Assembly: GCA_028023455.1 (NCBI GenBank)
Contig: JAQFVV010006231.1
Location: 8,758,036 to 8,822,035 of the forward strand
DNA length: 64,000 nt
Direction: 5' to 3'
Source: Epiperipatus broadwayi
Lineage: Eukaryota > Onychophora > Udeonychophora > Euonychophora > Peripatidae
Positions 1-12,461 of this stretch are shown here, piece after piece. The position numbers and the translations under genes are program-made. The stretch's first letter is position 1; each line of letters starts with the position of its first letter. The notes beneath the pieces were generated by a model. It made no database searches. It had not been told where the DNA came from and saw nothing but the letters and a program-made list of their open reading frames with translations.

Positions 1-170
1 GGGGATATTGGATGAGTAGGCATTAGATAGCGGTTTTATGCACAAACCTGCTTGCATTCATTGATTACTCTGGCTCGCACTGAGTGGCGCTACTGTATGG
101 AGAATTTAGCTTCTGAATAAACAGTTTGTGTAAGTATAAAGAATGGTGATCATGTAATGTTTAGTGTAAT
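1..170 (+). repeat. R1 repeat, partial copy cut by the window edge
   Basis: It opens with ggggatattggatgagtagg and continues through the landmarks shared by every R1 copy here: the attgattactctgg block, the gtggcgctactgtatggag block and the aatggtgatcatgt block. R1 is a roughly 440-base unit that recurs at 7.9-8.4, 10.3-12.3 and 31.8-32.5 kb, usually as inverted pairs. It has no coding potential. I do not recognise it from known repeat families. Confidence 0.75.
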
Positions 171-915
171 TAAATCAGATCAAATTAAATTTTCTTCAAA
201 CTTTACAAAAAAAAATATTTATATATATATTTTTAATTTAAACATCTTACATGGATTTAAACTTTTCATTTTAATAAATGATATACATGTTTTTGTTATC
301 CACGTAAGATGCTTATATATCTATCTCACCATGCCCAGACATACATGGGCATTCAAAATATTTTAAATCTAAAAGAACTTCAAATAATTTTTAACAATTG
401 AGTAAATGCTTGCTATGCTGACTGATCATTATATATATATTTTATAGTTATTTAAAAAGGAATATAATAATAATAAAAAAAGAATAAAAATATGTATTAA
501 ATAGAATTTTAAAAGTTAGTTTTTTAAAAAGTTACAAAAATTGTAGTAAATAAATTTAAAGTAATTTAAAATAAATGTGAAAATTAGAATGTTAAAAATA
601 AAAGAAAAGAAATATAATTATATAATGTCAGGTTAAGATGTATGTTGATTATGTAAATATACATGTATACAAAATATATTAATTATATATTTGGATATTG
701 TAGCTCTGGCGTTTGCAAAAAAACGAAACTGCAAGAATAAAGGTAAAAAATAGTAGTATTGTTGAAGTGTCTAAGAAAATGGTATAATATATATACATAT
801 TTTGGAAACACTTAATGCTTAATATATTTTACAACAATTTTATTTAAAAAACGAAATATATATTTAAAAAAATAAATATTTAATAACTATTAAAATGTGT
901 TTATCGCATACTTAC
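171..915. other. A+T-rich non-coding stretch
   Basis: Homopolymer-rich A+T sequence with short ATATAT runs. The small open frame at 157-366 is low complexity and has no convincing splice sites. If the minus-strand exon at 916-1118 is real, this is its first intron. Confidence 0.5.
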
Positions 916-1118
916 TCATCAATAAAATGTAACAATTCTTGATTTAATATAGATAAAATTCCACTTTTTATCTTTGACATGTACGCTGGTAATAACGCAA
1001 TATGTTTTATTATTTTACGTTTGTGAATGCAAGAATGTTTATCTTCAACTATTTTGAGTACATCATCCCAACAATAATAGTTATTAATCACAAATGTTTT
1101 ATTTCTGGACGCAGCCAT
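916..1118 (-). CDS. Candidate first coding exon of an unidentified host gene
   Basis: A minus-strand frame opens at the ATG ending at base 1118 with MAASRNKTFVINNYYCWDD and reads 67 codons without interruption. It then meets a near-perfect splice donor, GA|GTAAGTATG, at 915/916. An A-rich context precedes the ATG, as expected for a start codon. The peptide has mixed, non-repetitive composition, including Cys, Trp and His residues (WDDVLKIVEDKHSCIHKRK), unlike the low-complexity frames nearby. I see no known domain. No second exon is recognisable in bases 1-915, so the intron probably runs out of the window. It is head to head with the candidate exon at 1526. Alternatives are a chance ORF next to a chance donor, or a captured exon fragment. 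Confidence 0.45.
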
Positions 1119-1525
1119 TTTTTTTACGCACCAACGAGTAATGGGAATTTTTATACTTTATGTAATTTTTATTCGTTTTAATAATGCAGTAGTTGTCTAA
1201 TGTAATAATTACAAATGTTTACATATTATTAATTATATTTATAAAATATTATTATCCTTTTATTTTTAAAATGTTTTTTAAAAAATATGACGTATTTAAA
1301 TAGTATGACCAATACAATAAAAGAATTTGATCACATGGTAATTCAAAAATCTGTGTAAATGTTCACCCCAGTGGATTTAAATTTATTTAGCATCTAAATA
1401 TATATATTGTCTGGCAACTTGGAATAAAATAAATAATTTGGTATGTCTTTTTTGTTATTTATTAAATGTGTTATTATAATTCATCATTATAATAAAAATA
1501 TATAATTTTTACATTTAATTGGAAA
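1119..1525. promoter_or_regulatory. Putative bidirectional promoter interval
   Basis: About 407 bases separate two divergent ATGs, MAAS... on the minus strand and MASN... on the plus strand. It is A+T-rich with no repeat I recognise. No clear TATA or initiator can be assigned. The call rests only on the divergent exon arrangement. Confidence 0.3.
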
Positions 1526-1821
1526 ATGGCGTCTAATTTTCACTATATGTTTACAATAATTATGTATACTGTGTCATTCCAGTTTTTTGAAATTTATGTG
1601 GTAAGTTTTTAGTCTAATATAATAACGATATTAGTAAATATTCCTGTGTATAATAGACTTTGTTTTTTTTATTTATTTGGTAAACTGAATTTTCATTTGA
1701 GTAACCGACGTAACGTTTTATTTTTTAAAAAATTAGGCTTATGGAAACATTAAAAAACCGTTTTTCATTCAAACTATATTGTCATGGGTGTTTTGCTTAT
1801 TGTCCTTTCACATTCTTCTTT
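1526..1821 (+). CDS. Candidate two-exon start of a membrane protein gene
   Basis: Exon 1 (1526-1600) begins at ATG in the context GGAAAATGG, encodes 25 residues starting MASNFHYMFTIIMY, and ends at the donor GTG|GTAAGT. A 136-base intron ends in AAAATTAG. Exon 2 (1737-1821) continues in the same phase for 28 codons (AYGNIKKPFFIQTILSWVF...) and stops at another good donor, T|GTAAGTC. Both exons are rich in Phe, Ile, Leu and Tyr, with hydrophobic runs that fit membrane helices. I do not recognise the family. The next exon is not identified: a possible acceptor near 2085 would give an early stop. Three consensus splice signals in phase support a real gene. The short length and A+T-rich setting leave chance possible. 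Confidence 0.4.
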
Positions 1822-3052
1822 GTAAGTCTTTATTTAATCTATATAATATTGAAAGCAAGTGTAACTTTTTTTTATATTCACCTCTTTTTAATTATTACTT
1901 TTGGTGATTAATGTATTGGTAACTATGTAGAATGCTTTTATCTATTGATTGTACTTCATTTAAATCTATTGAATTTAATCGTCTAACATTCGCTTATAAA
2001 AATAACTTTTTCTTATCATTATTGCCTTCCATTGGTTTCATTTTTTTTCTATTTTTATTTTATATTAATACATATCTATTGGACAGCAACGGTTTAGTAT
2101 GATGTTGACGTTAGTTGAGTGTTTGTGTCGGTAACAAAATAATCGCCGTGCAGGCGAAAAGTAATTGTAAATTATTCCTCTATGTTGAATATTTTGTGAA
2201 TAGGTACAAATAACAATAATTATTTTATCGGTTTGACGGCACTTAATAATATTTTAAGACGGCTAAAATTTGTAATTTAAATTATTTGTACGCACGTATG
2301 TGAAATTAAATTGTGTTATCCCGTGAATTCCATATTATGAACTACCATTTTCAAGCGCTTACTAACATTTTGTGTGCTTGATTGTCACCACCAATAGTTA
2401 ACTGGCAAAAGATAAACAGCTTTTCAGACCATTTTCATGTTTCTATTTTAGTTTTTAAATACTCGTAGCTTAAATAGGTTTTTTTTTCTTTAACGTGTGT
2501 CTACTTTTCAACATACTGTGCTTTTAATAAAATTTTCTTGCCTTGAAGTACATTCTAAAGTTTTCTTTTTTCCATAATTTCCACTGGATTGTGATTTTTC
2601 TTCACTTGCTCTTTTCAATGTTTGTGTATTGTTGGTCTTGATCTTAGCATTCTCATTTATTTCTCCAAATCCTTATCTGTATATCTCCAGTCTGTTCCAT
2701 CAATATAAAGTGATACTCCAAGTAAATCATGTAATAAATCTTTTTCATAAATTTAATTTCAACAGATCACAAAATTATTATCCATATTAACCTGTTTAGT
2801 CATTGTAGTTTTTACTCTGATTTCTGTCTTTTATTTTCATGGCCAATTATCAACTTTATAAACATTTAAAAATATCAACACAAGTACAATCACTTGCTTT
2901 TTGATGTTCACTTTTTTATATTTTTATCAAGCTACTTATTTTCATTGATTTAGTTGTATTTATCTTTATTCAAAATCTACAGATTCTATCAGGTCATTAT
3001 AACATTTTAAGCCTTGCAGTGATAATTTCAAGTATTGTCACATTAATTAACA
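1822..3052. other. Non-coding, probable intron or spacer
   Basis: A+T-rich with T-runs. A somewhat more G+C-rich patch lies at about 2085-2330 (containing a CAACGGTTTAG segment after a possible acceptor), but no continuing reading frame was found. No repeat from elsewhere in the window was recognised until the R1 fragment at 3053. Confidence 0.4.
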
Positions 3053-3108
3053 TTAAAACCACTATAACATCACATGATCACCATTTCCTATGTTTAATAA
3101 GCTGTTAA
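3053..3108 (-). repeat. R1 repeat, 56-base fragment
   Basis: It contains atcacatgatcaccattt preceded by a TTAAAACCACTATAAC block. This corresponds to the TTAAACCACTAAAC-ATCACATGATCACC part of R1 in the 10.3-12.3 kb array. It abuts the 3' end of the LINE copy that starts at about 3115. Confidence 0.55.
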
Positions 3109-3234
3109 TATAGTATGATGGTAAGACAAGTTGCACTATGATTTCCCCATATTTGGAGTTAGGAATCTCTCAGCTTCTATGCCCTGAGAAACCTGTTCCA
3201 CTTTATCTTCCCTTTCCATTTCCCACCTATTTTT

Positions 3235-6200
3235 CCCATTTTCTCTATCCTACTGCATCCCATTTCCTCAACATAATCGTCAACTCCATTGTCTTTATAT
3301 CTAAATCACCCCTTTTCCAAATCCAGCATAAAAACCAAGAACCCATTTTCTATATAATCACTTTGTTTATATTTATTCTCTTACAACTTCATTATTTGTA
3401 TCCTTTCTGTTTATAGGCATTTACATTCAATTAACAGATGCCTAATATTTTCTATCTCCCTTATACAACTTGCAGACTAAATCATTCACATTTTTCCATT
3501 TATGTATATATATTTCACATTTTTCCATTTATGTATATATATTTCCTTATTGCTAAAGATCCTGCTTGAGCCTTAAACAGTAAACCACTTTCCTTGGTAT
3601 TATCATAAATTAACTCACACCCAATATTCTGTTTACTTCTATATATATTTAAACTTTTTACTCTTTATACTAGTTCTCCAACTCCCTATTCTTTATTAAT
3701 GCAGTTATTCTTCTATCCCTTTCCTTGCCAGTATTACACAACAATTTTCCTAATACAATCATCCCAGCTTTTGTATAAGTATATTGACATAAATTCTTTA
3801 TCCAGATCATACCATACTAACTTTCTCACTCATCTTGTTGCCTGTCTTTTGCTCATAACCCAATTAAATACTGTTTTGGCTATTGTTTTATTACCCATAA
3901 ACTGTAATCTATAGAACACATTCATTTTGCTTTTTGCATCTCTTATATAAAAACTTGATTGTCCATTTCTCCTTAAATTGCCTCCTTTGCCATTCCCACA
4001 TCTGCATCCACTGCATGTCTTCCTACTTTACTTGTAATCTAACACCCCTTTACTTAGACATAACACATAGTTAATATATGTTAACACTGCTACTGCCACT
4101 TCCTTCCATACATTCTAACTACATCATATTTATTATATGAAAACTGTTAATTTCTTTATCAGTCCCTTTCTTTTCTTTGCTTCATTTATCAATTTTTTTT
4201 CTCCCATTCATCCAAGCAATTTCTTTGATTACTTAAGACGATTCCCAAATAGTTATGCCTATTCACCACACTTAACTTGTCTGTATTATGATTTTTCTTC
4301 ACTAAATTTAATCCCCATCTTTTTACCCATCCTTCCGTATATTCTCAGCATAACTTCCATATTTTCCCTTCATTCTGTGCATAAAAAGACATCATCTGCA
4401 AATAAAAGAACCAATAATGTATATACTCCTTTGCCACCTATTAATGGTATCAATACCCCTTTTCCCATTCTTTCTATTGCTCTCTCCATTTTTCTCAAAT
4501 ATCACAAAAACAAAATAGGTGACATTCCCAAATTTACTAAACTTACCCATAATCTATAACTGTACCTGTATTTCTATTCATATCAATAAGTTGTGTGACT
4601 ACTTGCTCTCTCCATTCTCAAATATCACAAAAACAAAATAGGTGAACTTACCCATAATCTATAATTCTACCTGTATTTCTATTCATATCTATAAGTTGTG
4701 TGACTACAAGTAAACTGTCTCCTATATGCCTATCCAATCGAAAACCTCCTTGCATTTCTCTTACTATTATTTTCTTCCATCCATTTTGCAACTCTTCTAG
4801 CCACCATATATGCAAAAATTTTATATAACACTGACGTTATAGCTGTCTATAATTACTTAACTTTCTATGATCCTTATACTCTTGTAGTATTCCAACTATT
4901 CGGAAATCCTCTTAATTGCCATTTTGTTAAACATGATAATAGGTTTAATTTTACCCTATGTCCTAAATTCGTTACCATCTCTGCTGCCTATTCATTTAAA
5001 CTTCTTGCCTAGTCACTTTTCAATTTTTTTCCTGCCTTATTTTCTGAAAAACCTAATATTTTCATAACTGTGTAATTTTATGTTTATTATTACTCTGACC
5101 TTCACATCTAACATCTTTTCTGTATCCATTATATACTTATTTAAGATTGTTTCTAATTTTTCTCTAGAGCTACACTCTATTCCCTCATCATCTAATAAAA
5201 TTATTTCTCTTTCTCCTACATTCCTTTTAATGTATTTCCAAATTTTTTTACTCCCATCACTTTTATTAATATCCTCCAACAATTATCTATTTTGGCCAAT
5301 TTCTTTTTATTTTTTTTAAAATATTTTTCCCATTTAACATCTTTTTCACTTTCTTTGTTCTTAATAGCACACTTATATATATATATGCTTTTTTCCTCTC
5401 TTTTACACTTTTACTAACTCTCAGATTATTTTTATTCGGAATATTCTCACCTAAAACCATATTTATCACATTTTCCACTTCACTACACCAGTCTTTATAT
5501 TCATCCACAATCAACTCCTCCATGGGTTTCTTCAACTTTTATATTCTTCTAACTTATTCTTATCATTCATTGTCCATCCACATTTTTTATTATCCTTTCT
5601 ACTTTTATTACTATTTTTCCATCACATTACTAATCATTTCTATTATAAAGAAATTATGATCACTATTACATCTCTCTCTTCATTATCAAACACTTTAATT
5701 TTCTGTACTTTATTCATTTCCTGTTTCTCTACTAATACACAATTTATTGTCTGAACTATATTATTTCTAAACTTTCCAATGCTCAAATTCACACTGACAA
5801 AAATTCTCCAAAAGCTGTCCATATCCCCTATAATTTTCTTCCCCCCTTTTTTTTGAAACTCTGTATATCCTTAATTAGGGATTCATATATGCTACTGTTA
5901 CATTCCATTATAGTTTGACTATCTCCAGTGGGTATATACACTAGACACCATCATTCTTGTCTTAATCTTATCTCAAACCACAAATATTCTTGACATTTAT
6001 GATTATTTAAATATTTTTTTTGACATAACTCTTATACCTCCTTTTTCTTTTCTAGTCTTTCAGTATAGGTTCTTTTTCTCTTAGATGTGTTTCCACTACT
6101 GCTAATACCTCAAACTCTTCATTTTTAACTGCATTGTTTAATTCCAGCCTTTTTTCTGATCTCCTATCACTTTGCATATTCAAATATCCAATTTTAATAT

Positions 6201-6310
6201 TTTCTTCTTTTCTAACTATTCTTTTATAAATTTTTTGACTCTTTCTTCTCCATTACATTTATAAATAACTTGCTTGCCATTTATTTTACAGACCCATTTT
6301 CTTTTCCCAT
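3235..6310 (-). pseudogene. LINE copy 2 ORF2 (endonuclease-RT) remnant
   Basis: The probable start, at the ATG ending at 6310, reads MGKRKWVCKINGKQVIYKCN, matching the start of ORF2 in copy 1 (28,017). Recognisable pieces follow on the minus strand. At 5535-5287 and 5282-5037 there is the linker with LLDDEGIECSSREKLETILN, close to LLDDEGIESSSRQDLERILN in copy 1. RT-domain remnants lie between about 5000 and 3700. The 3' end near 3235 matches the WKWD...YGK end of copy 1. Multiple frameshifts and stops make it non-functional. Plus-strand ORFs here (for example 3138-3416, 4137-4559, 5080-5319) are antisense shadows. Confidence 0.7.
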
Positions 6311-6365
6311 CAACATTTATATCTAAATCAGCTACTCTTTATTTATTACATCTCGTCCATTCTTT

Positions 6366-7441
6366 CTAATAGCACTGCATCTTAAAAACACCCTCCTTTA
6401 TAAGTTTTCTTTATAAATCAAACTCCTTAAAACTTCACTTCCTTGTTTTGCTAAGTATAATCCATCTTTATCTTATAACTCCCTCTTAGAAAATCCCACA
6501 TAACCACAAATGTAACATCATTTCTCTCACAATTTTTCAATCTCATTTGTAGAACATGCCCTATCTAACATATATCCTTTGTCAAATTTTGGTAATGATC
6601 CAACTATTCCTACTCTTCCTTTAATGTTATTCAAATTACTAATCAATTTTGTGTACTCATCCATTATTCTTTCTGATGGCTATGACAAATTATTTGTTTC
6701 TATCATAACAGACATCTCTACTCCCTTGTTTTTTATCTTATCTGTAATATCCCTAATTCTAGCTCCAGGCAGACCTATTCTTACATACCAGTTTCTATTT
6801 TCCCTTGCAGTTATATCTCAACATTCTCTAATTAGTGAATCTCCTATCAATATTGTCTCACAGCTTACTTTTCCTACTTCATTCATAACATTCTCTTCCA
6901 ACTTCTGGACTTATCTACTTCTTCCTTATCATTCCTATTCAATAATTCCTTTATCTGCTCATACTTCATCTCTAATGATTTTAATTTTGCTTCTACATCC
7001 TTTATCTCGTCCTCTATCTTACTTAATCTTTGGTTAACCATCTCTATTGATCATTCCTATTCAATAATTCCTTTATCTGCTCATACTTCATCTCTAATGA
7101 TTTTAATTTTGCTTCTACATCCTTTATCTCGTCCTCTATCTTACTTATTCGTTGGTTAACCATCTCTATTGCACTACTTGTTTTTCCACCCATATCTCTT
7201 GTCACTCCACTAAAAACATACTCTATCCTATCTTCAACTACATTTTGCTCCATTTCTCCTCATTTTCTCTTTAGACTATCTACACTTAGAAACCACTTTT
7301 TTATCTCTGTTATCACAGTCACACAGTCAACGTAGCCTAGTTTTATTTAAGCATTTCAAATGATAAACCTCATCATATAAGATACATTCTACCACAGCAC
7401 GCCAAATTTTCTTTGCATTGTGGGATACAAATGCAATCCAT
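6366..7441 (-). pseudogene. LINE copy 2 ORF1 remnant
   Basis: The start, with ATG ending at 7441, shares its first codons (MDCI..) with copy 1 ORF1. The best preserved part, 7253-7044, is a heptad-like segment (INQRISK-type, with KIEDEIKDVEAKLKSLEMKY) predicted to form a coiled coil. Downstream lie traces of the esterase region. The coiled-coil stretch is duplicated in tandem, 122 bases twice, which shifts the frame (122 is not a multiple of three). The product would have been the RNA-binding/chaperone-like ORF1 protein of a CR1-group LINE. This copy is dead. Confidence 0.65.
6929..7172. repeat. 122-base tandem duplication inside LINE ORF1
   Basis: The 122-base unit starting tcattcctattcaataattc occurs at 6929-7050 and 7051-7172 with very few differences. 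Copy 1 of the LINE has a single unit at the corresponding place (about 28,656-28,780), so this is a local duplication and not part of the element. Confidence 0.9.
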
Positions 7442-7914
7442 ATTCCTTATTTTTTTTCAAGTCCCCTACTCAATATTTAATTTTATGTTTCCTTTCCTAC
7501 TCTTCAAACTCCTTTATGCAGAAGGAGAAAAACTTTACTTTTTTTCAATGGCAATCGATAAACATAATGTTTCTCAATCTTAGGCCTCATAACATCTTTC
7601 TCAAATAAATTACTTCCTTCCTTGAATTAAAAAATTCTTCAGATAGCAAACTTACTAAAAATCAACTAATCTTACACATAATAGTTATAAAACATCCTTA
7701 CAACAACACACAACAAAAAATAATTTATTTTTCTATATTTAAAATGGTGTAACGAAACACTGTAAACCTTATCAATATTATTCCCAATCTTTCCAAATCC
7801 AATTAAATCTATCCAATTTTCTCTCCAACTTTACAGGAAGCAAACACTTGTTGTAGTAGGATAATATTCACAGGAAAAAAAAAACTTAACTTGTGGGACA
7901 AATCAGCCACATAA

Positions 7915-8440
7915 GCAACTCCATGCAGAAGTATTACCCAGTGCAATCCTTAGTAACCAATAGATGCATAAAGGTTTGTACATAATGGCTACTTCAGACT
8001 AGTTTCTAGCTTGTGATTTTCATGAATGTGGAACCTTGGATCTGAGAGCCCTGCATCTAGATCTTAAGATCCAATGCAACCCTCCAGCAAGCATCTTTTA
8101 GCTATATAGTTAATTATAAAGCTGTTATTCCAAGATGAAAACACAATAAGGTTTTCAATCCAAGATCATTTACTTGTATAATCATATAGGCCTGAGCCTA
8201 GTTCAATATCTACATATTTTGATATCTTTGGTTTTTTTAAGGTGGGCGCAAGAGGATTACATTAGATCTTAAGATCTAGGTGCAGTGCTCTCAGATCCAT
8301 AGCTCTTCACTAATGAAATCCACAAGTTAGAAACTAGTCTGAGAATATTGAATGAGTAGGCATTAGATAGGATTTTATGCACAAACCATGTATCCATTGA
8401 TTATTAAGGTTTTTACTGGGTGGCATTACTATATGGAGGA
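7915..8440. repeat. R1 inverted pair
   Basis: A minus-oriented R1 copy (about 7915-8235, with ACTAGTTTCTAGCTTGTG, GGATCTGAGAG and ATGCAACCCTCCAGCA) is followed by a plus-oriented partial copy (about 8248-8440, with ATTAGATCTTAAGATCTAGG, GAAACTAGTCTGAG and GATGAGTAGG-like blocks). The two face each other as an imperfect palindrome. The copies are more diverged than those in the 10.3-12.3 kb array. Confidence 0.75.
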
Positions 8441-10297
8441 ATTGATATTATATTAATTAACATTAATAATTCCATTATTGAAAATGAAAGACAGGTAATA
8501 ATACATGTTTCTCTGTCATTTTTCATAAGACTATTAAGTATTTTGAAATTTTTTGCTTATGTAAACACATTTACAAACACACCCCTTTCAACATAAACAT
8601 ATCAAATATTTGTTCAAATTCAGTTTTCATATGTCTCAATTATTATTACTCCAAATTAATCTGTTATCCTCTACTTTTTAAAAATTTAAATCAATAAAGA
8701 TGAACCATGTCTAATTTACTAGAAATTTATCAAATTAAAACTTTTTATCAATTTCTTAGCTATATATAAGATGATATAATTTGTTCTAAATTTTAGGTCT
8801 TATTGAACATAAATTTAAGTCACTTTTCTGAATCATGGATTACATTACTAATATTCAACAATTCTCTCAAATTCTTTTCATTCTATTCCAGAGATAATTT
8901 TCTAAGCTTAAACATCACGTTACTATTTTTTAGTTATTGTTCTTTTTTAGTGCATAACATCAAAGCCAGAAACTAGTTTGGGGATTTAGATATAGCACTA
9001 CAACTAATAATCTTATTGCATACAACATGCATGACTTTGGAGTTGAGTAAATAGAATGAATTGCTATTAATAATAAAAGTAAACACAAAAAATAGTGTGA
9101 TGATTATAGTGTGAAGATTTTTTATTTGGTATCACTTCATACTTTTGTACAAAGCTTTTATAGTTTATTTTTTCACTATTGCCTGTTGGGTCAGTAGATT
9201 TAATCTCAAATGTTACATATATTTAGCACTGTTTAAATCATTTATGAATTTTTTCAGTATACTGTATGCTTTTTTAAAACTAATAATCAAAAATTATTCT
9301 TTTTACTAATTGTTGATATAAAATACTAGAGAAAGTTTTTAATAGTCTTAATTTTCTTACTAGAAGCAAAACATTTGCAATATGTTAATTTAGAATTAGG
9401 ATTTATCTCATAATATATTATGTTAATTTAGAATTAGGATTTATCTCATAATATTTAAACAAATAATAGGAAATATTTATAGTTTTAAAAATTAAAAAAA
9501 AAAAATCCTTTCACATACTTGTTCTTTTCAATTTTGTTTTTTTTTCTTTTTAATTTTGTGAATCTTTTTTATTTATTTTAGTTTTCCTCCATTTTGACAG
9601 TATTATGTGGTCATTGTTAAGGTTGATTATTCCTGTAAACTATATGTATATAAATTTGATTATTCCTGTAAACTATATGTATATAAATATGTTTACAAAG
9701 AATTTCCAAAACAAGTATTTTATTCCATAAATTACAATTTTTTTAAAAACTTTTTGCTCACTTTCATAGGCTTTCATTTTTTTATATTTAAAATTTTTTT
9801 TGTTTAATTTACATTTTTTTATAAAATACCCTGATACTTCTGTAATTACACCAGATTCCTAACACTTTCTATTCAAAACGGATTTTTTCATATTTATATA
9901 TAAACTTTCTTTAATTAATCTTTCTTTATAAGATCTAACTTTCTATCATCTTTATTTCAAAATTTAGTTTCTTAGATTCTTTCATATGCAGATATATATT
10001 AGAATTTTTTCTGTTAAATGTTGGTTTAATCTACTTGTTAATTATCTAACTTTCCATCATCATTTCAAAATTTAATTTCTTAGATTCTTTCATTTTCTGG
10101 TACATATTAGAATTTTTTCTGTTAAATGCTCCTTTAATCTAGTTTTTAATTTATTTTTTTGTTGTTCAAGAAACATTTTTATTATCTCTTACAATCTAAG
10201 CAATTTACAACATTATTGCCATCCATACTACTCATTTTTTTTGACATTTATATTAATTTATTTTTGCCTTATATACTAGTTTAATTACAAATTTATT
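8441..10297. other. Non-coding stretch with several small tandem duplications
   Basis: No gene recognised. Three local duplications stand out: 38 bases twice at 9381-9456, 33 bases twice at 9623-9688 (which makes the repeated peptide DYSCKLYVYK in a chance ORF), and a diverged ~108-base duplication at about 9932-10148. The rest is A+T-rich with T-runs. Confidence 0.6.
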
Positions 10298-12312
10298 AAT
10301 ATACTTACTAACAAAGGCAAAACTCTCCTTACAGTAATGCCAACTCAGTGCCAACCAGAGTAATCAATGGATGCCAGAAGACTTGTGCATAAAATCACCA
10401 TTTAGCGATTACTTATCCAATATCCCCAGACTAGTTTCTGGCTTATAGCTTTCGTCAGTGAGGAGCTTTGGATCTGAGAGCACTGCACCTAGATCTTAGG
10501 ATCTAATGCAACCCTCCAGCAGCCACCTTTTATCTCTACTTAACTACAAAACTATGAGAATAAAATTGAAAACACAATAATATTTTCAATCTAAGTTTAA
10601 TAGTTATAGTCATATGAGTCTGAATTCAGTTCAGTACCCATACATTGTGGTGTCTGGCTCTTTAACAACCATAGCCACAAACTATGCTATTAGGCAGGAT
10701 TGGTGTTAAACCATTAAACATCACATGATCACCATTTCTTATGCTAGCACGTTATTAACAAAGGCAAAACTCTCCATACAGTAGTGCCACTCAGTGCCAA
10801 CCAGAGTAATCAGTAGATGCCAGAAGACTTCTGCATAAAATCCTCAACTAGTGCCTACTCAATATTCCCAGACTAGTTTCTGGCTATGGCCTTAGTCAGT
10901 GAGGAGCTTTGGATCTGAAAGCACTGCACCTAGATCTTAGGACCAACAGCCACCATTTGTCTCTATTTAACTACAAAACTATGAGAATAAAATTTGATAA
11001 CACAATAATATTTTCAATCTAAGCTCAGTAGCTTATATAGTCATGGGTCTGAATTCAGTTCAGTACCCATACATTTTGGTGTCTTTGGCTCTTTAACAAC
11101 TATAGCCATCACTATCTTATTAGCAGGATTCATGTTAAACCACTAAACATCACGTGATCACCATTTTTTTATGCTAGCACGTTATTAACAAAGGCAAAAC
11201 TCTCCGTACAGTAGTGCCACTCATTGCCAGCCAGAGTAATCATTGGATGCCAGAAGACTTGTGCATAAAAACACCATCTAGTTTCTACTTATCCAGTATC
11301 CCCAGACTAGTTTCTGGCTTATGTCCATCAGTGAAGAAACTAATCTGGGGATATTGGATGAGTAAGCACTAGATGGGGATTTTATGCGCAAGTCTTCTGG
11401 CAGCCATTGATTACTCAGAGTGGCTCTACTGTATGGAGAGTTTTGCCTCTGTTAATAACAGATGTGCTAGCATAAGAAATGGTGATCATGTGATTCTGCT
11501 TAATATGATAGTGGTGGCTATGGTTGTTAAAGAGCCAAAGATACCAAAATGTATGGGTACTGAACTGAATTCAGATCCATAGTTTTGTAGTTAAGTTAGC
11601 AAGCGGCTGCTGGAGGGTTGCATTAGATCCTAAGGTCTAGGTGCAGTGCTCTCAGATCCAAAGCTCCTCACTGACAAAGGCCATAAGCCAGAAACTAGTC
11701 TGGGGATATTGTATGAGTAGGTACTAGATGAGGATTTTATGCACAAGTCTTCTGGCATCCATTGAGTACTCTGGTTGGCAATGAGTGACACTATTGTATG
11801 GAGAGTTTTGCATTTGGTAATAACGTGGTAGCATAAGAAATGGTGATCATGTGATATTTAGTGGTTTAACACCAATTCTGCCTAATAGGATGGTGGTGGC
11901 TATGGTTGTTAAAGAGCCAAAGACACCAAAATGTATGGGTACTGAACTGAATTCAGACCCATATGACTATATAAGCTATTGAGCTTGGATTGAAAATATT
12001 GTGTTTTCAATTTTAATCTCATAGTTTTGTAGTTAAGTAGAGATAAAAGGTGGCTGCTGGAGGGTTGCATTAGATCCTAAGATCTAGGGGCAGTGCTCTC
12101 AGATCCAATGCTCTTCACTGACGAAGGCCATAAGCCAGAAACTAGTCTGGGGATATTGGATGAGTAGGCACCAGATGGGGATTTTATGCACAAGTTTTCT
12201 GGAAACCAATGATTACTCTGGTTGGCACTGAGTGGCACTACTGTATGGAGTTGTCTTTGTTAATAACGTGCTAACATAGGAAATGGTGATCAGGTGATGA
12301 AATATACTTACT
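10298..12312. repeat. R1 inverted array (three minus units, three plus units)
   Basis: Three minus-oriented units start at 10,310, about 10,757 and about 11,187 (spacings of roughly 447 and 430 bases; the third is cut short near 11,335). Three plus-oriented units follow from about 11,338, 11,695 and 12,135, giving a roughly 2-kb imperfect palindrome centred near 11,337. Each unit carries the same landmarks: AACAAAGGCAAAACTCTCC, GATGCCAGAAGACTT, CCAGACTAGTTTCTGGC, GCACCTAGATCTTAGG, TGAATTCAGTTCAGTACCC and CACATGATCACCATTTC. The whole block lies between two copies of the 12-base word AATATACTTACT (10,298-10,309 and 12,301-12,312), a probable target-site duplication. No ORF of note. The architecture recalls foldback elements with repeated arms. 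Confidence 0.85.
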
Positions 12313-12461
12313 GTTGATGTGATATGTTAGACTATTTTCATCATCTATCAGTAAATGTTGAATGTACAGAAAATTTTAAATTTTATTTAAACTTTTCAAA
12401 TACAAACAATTCTCCATTTTTCTTCAGATGTTGCTGGCCTGACCAATGACAGTATTTGCAT

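Larger units (their letters stand above)
3115..7860 (-). mobile_element. CR1/L2-like LINE, copy 2 (decayed)
   Basis: A minus-strand non-LTR retrotransposon related along its whole length to the better copy at 24.5-29.3 kb. In order from its 5' end: a leader sharing the AAACTTACTAAAAATCAAC block near 7640, ORF1 from 7441, ORF2 from about 6310 to 3235, and a 3' tail (about 3115-3234) with the same CTCAGC...ATGCCC...AAACCTGTT landmarks. It is riddled with stops and indels and carries internal tandem duplications (116 bases near 4489-4715, 122 bases at 6929-7172). An exact 5' boundary is not visible. Confidence 0.75.

Noticed and set aside
4137-4559. 140-residue plus-strand ORF
   Set aside because: It lies antisense to the RT region of LINE copy 2. 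Its composition is that of reverse-complemented Lys/Asn-rich coding sequence, and the minus strand explains it.
6579-7037. 152-residue plus-strand ORF
   Set aside because: Antisense shadow of LINE copy 2 ORF1, partly within the 122-base duplication.
10298-12312. CRISPR-like or satellite array
   Set aside because: Units are ~440 bases with no spacers and flip orientation. This is a eukaryotic inverted repeat array.
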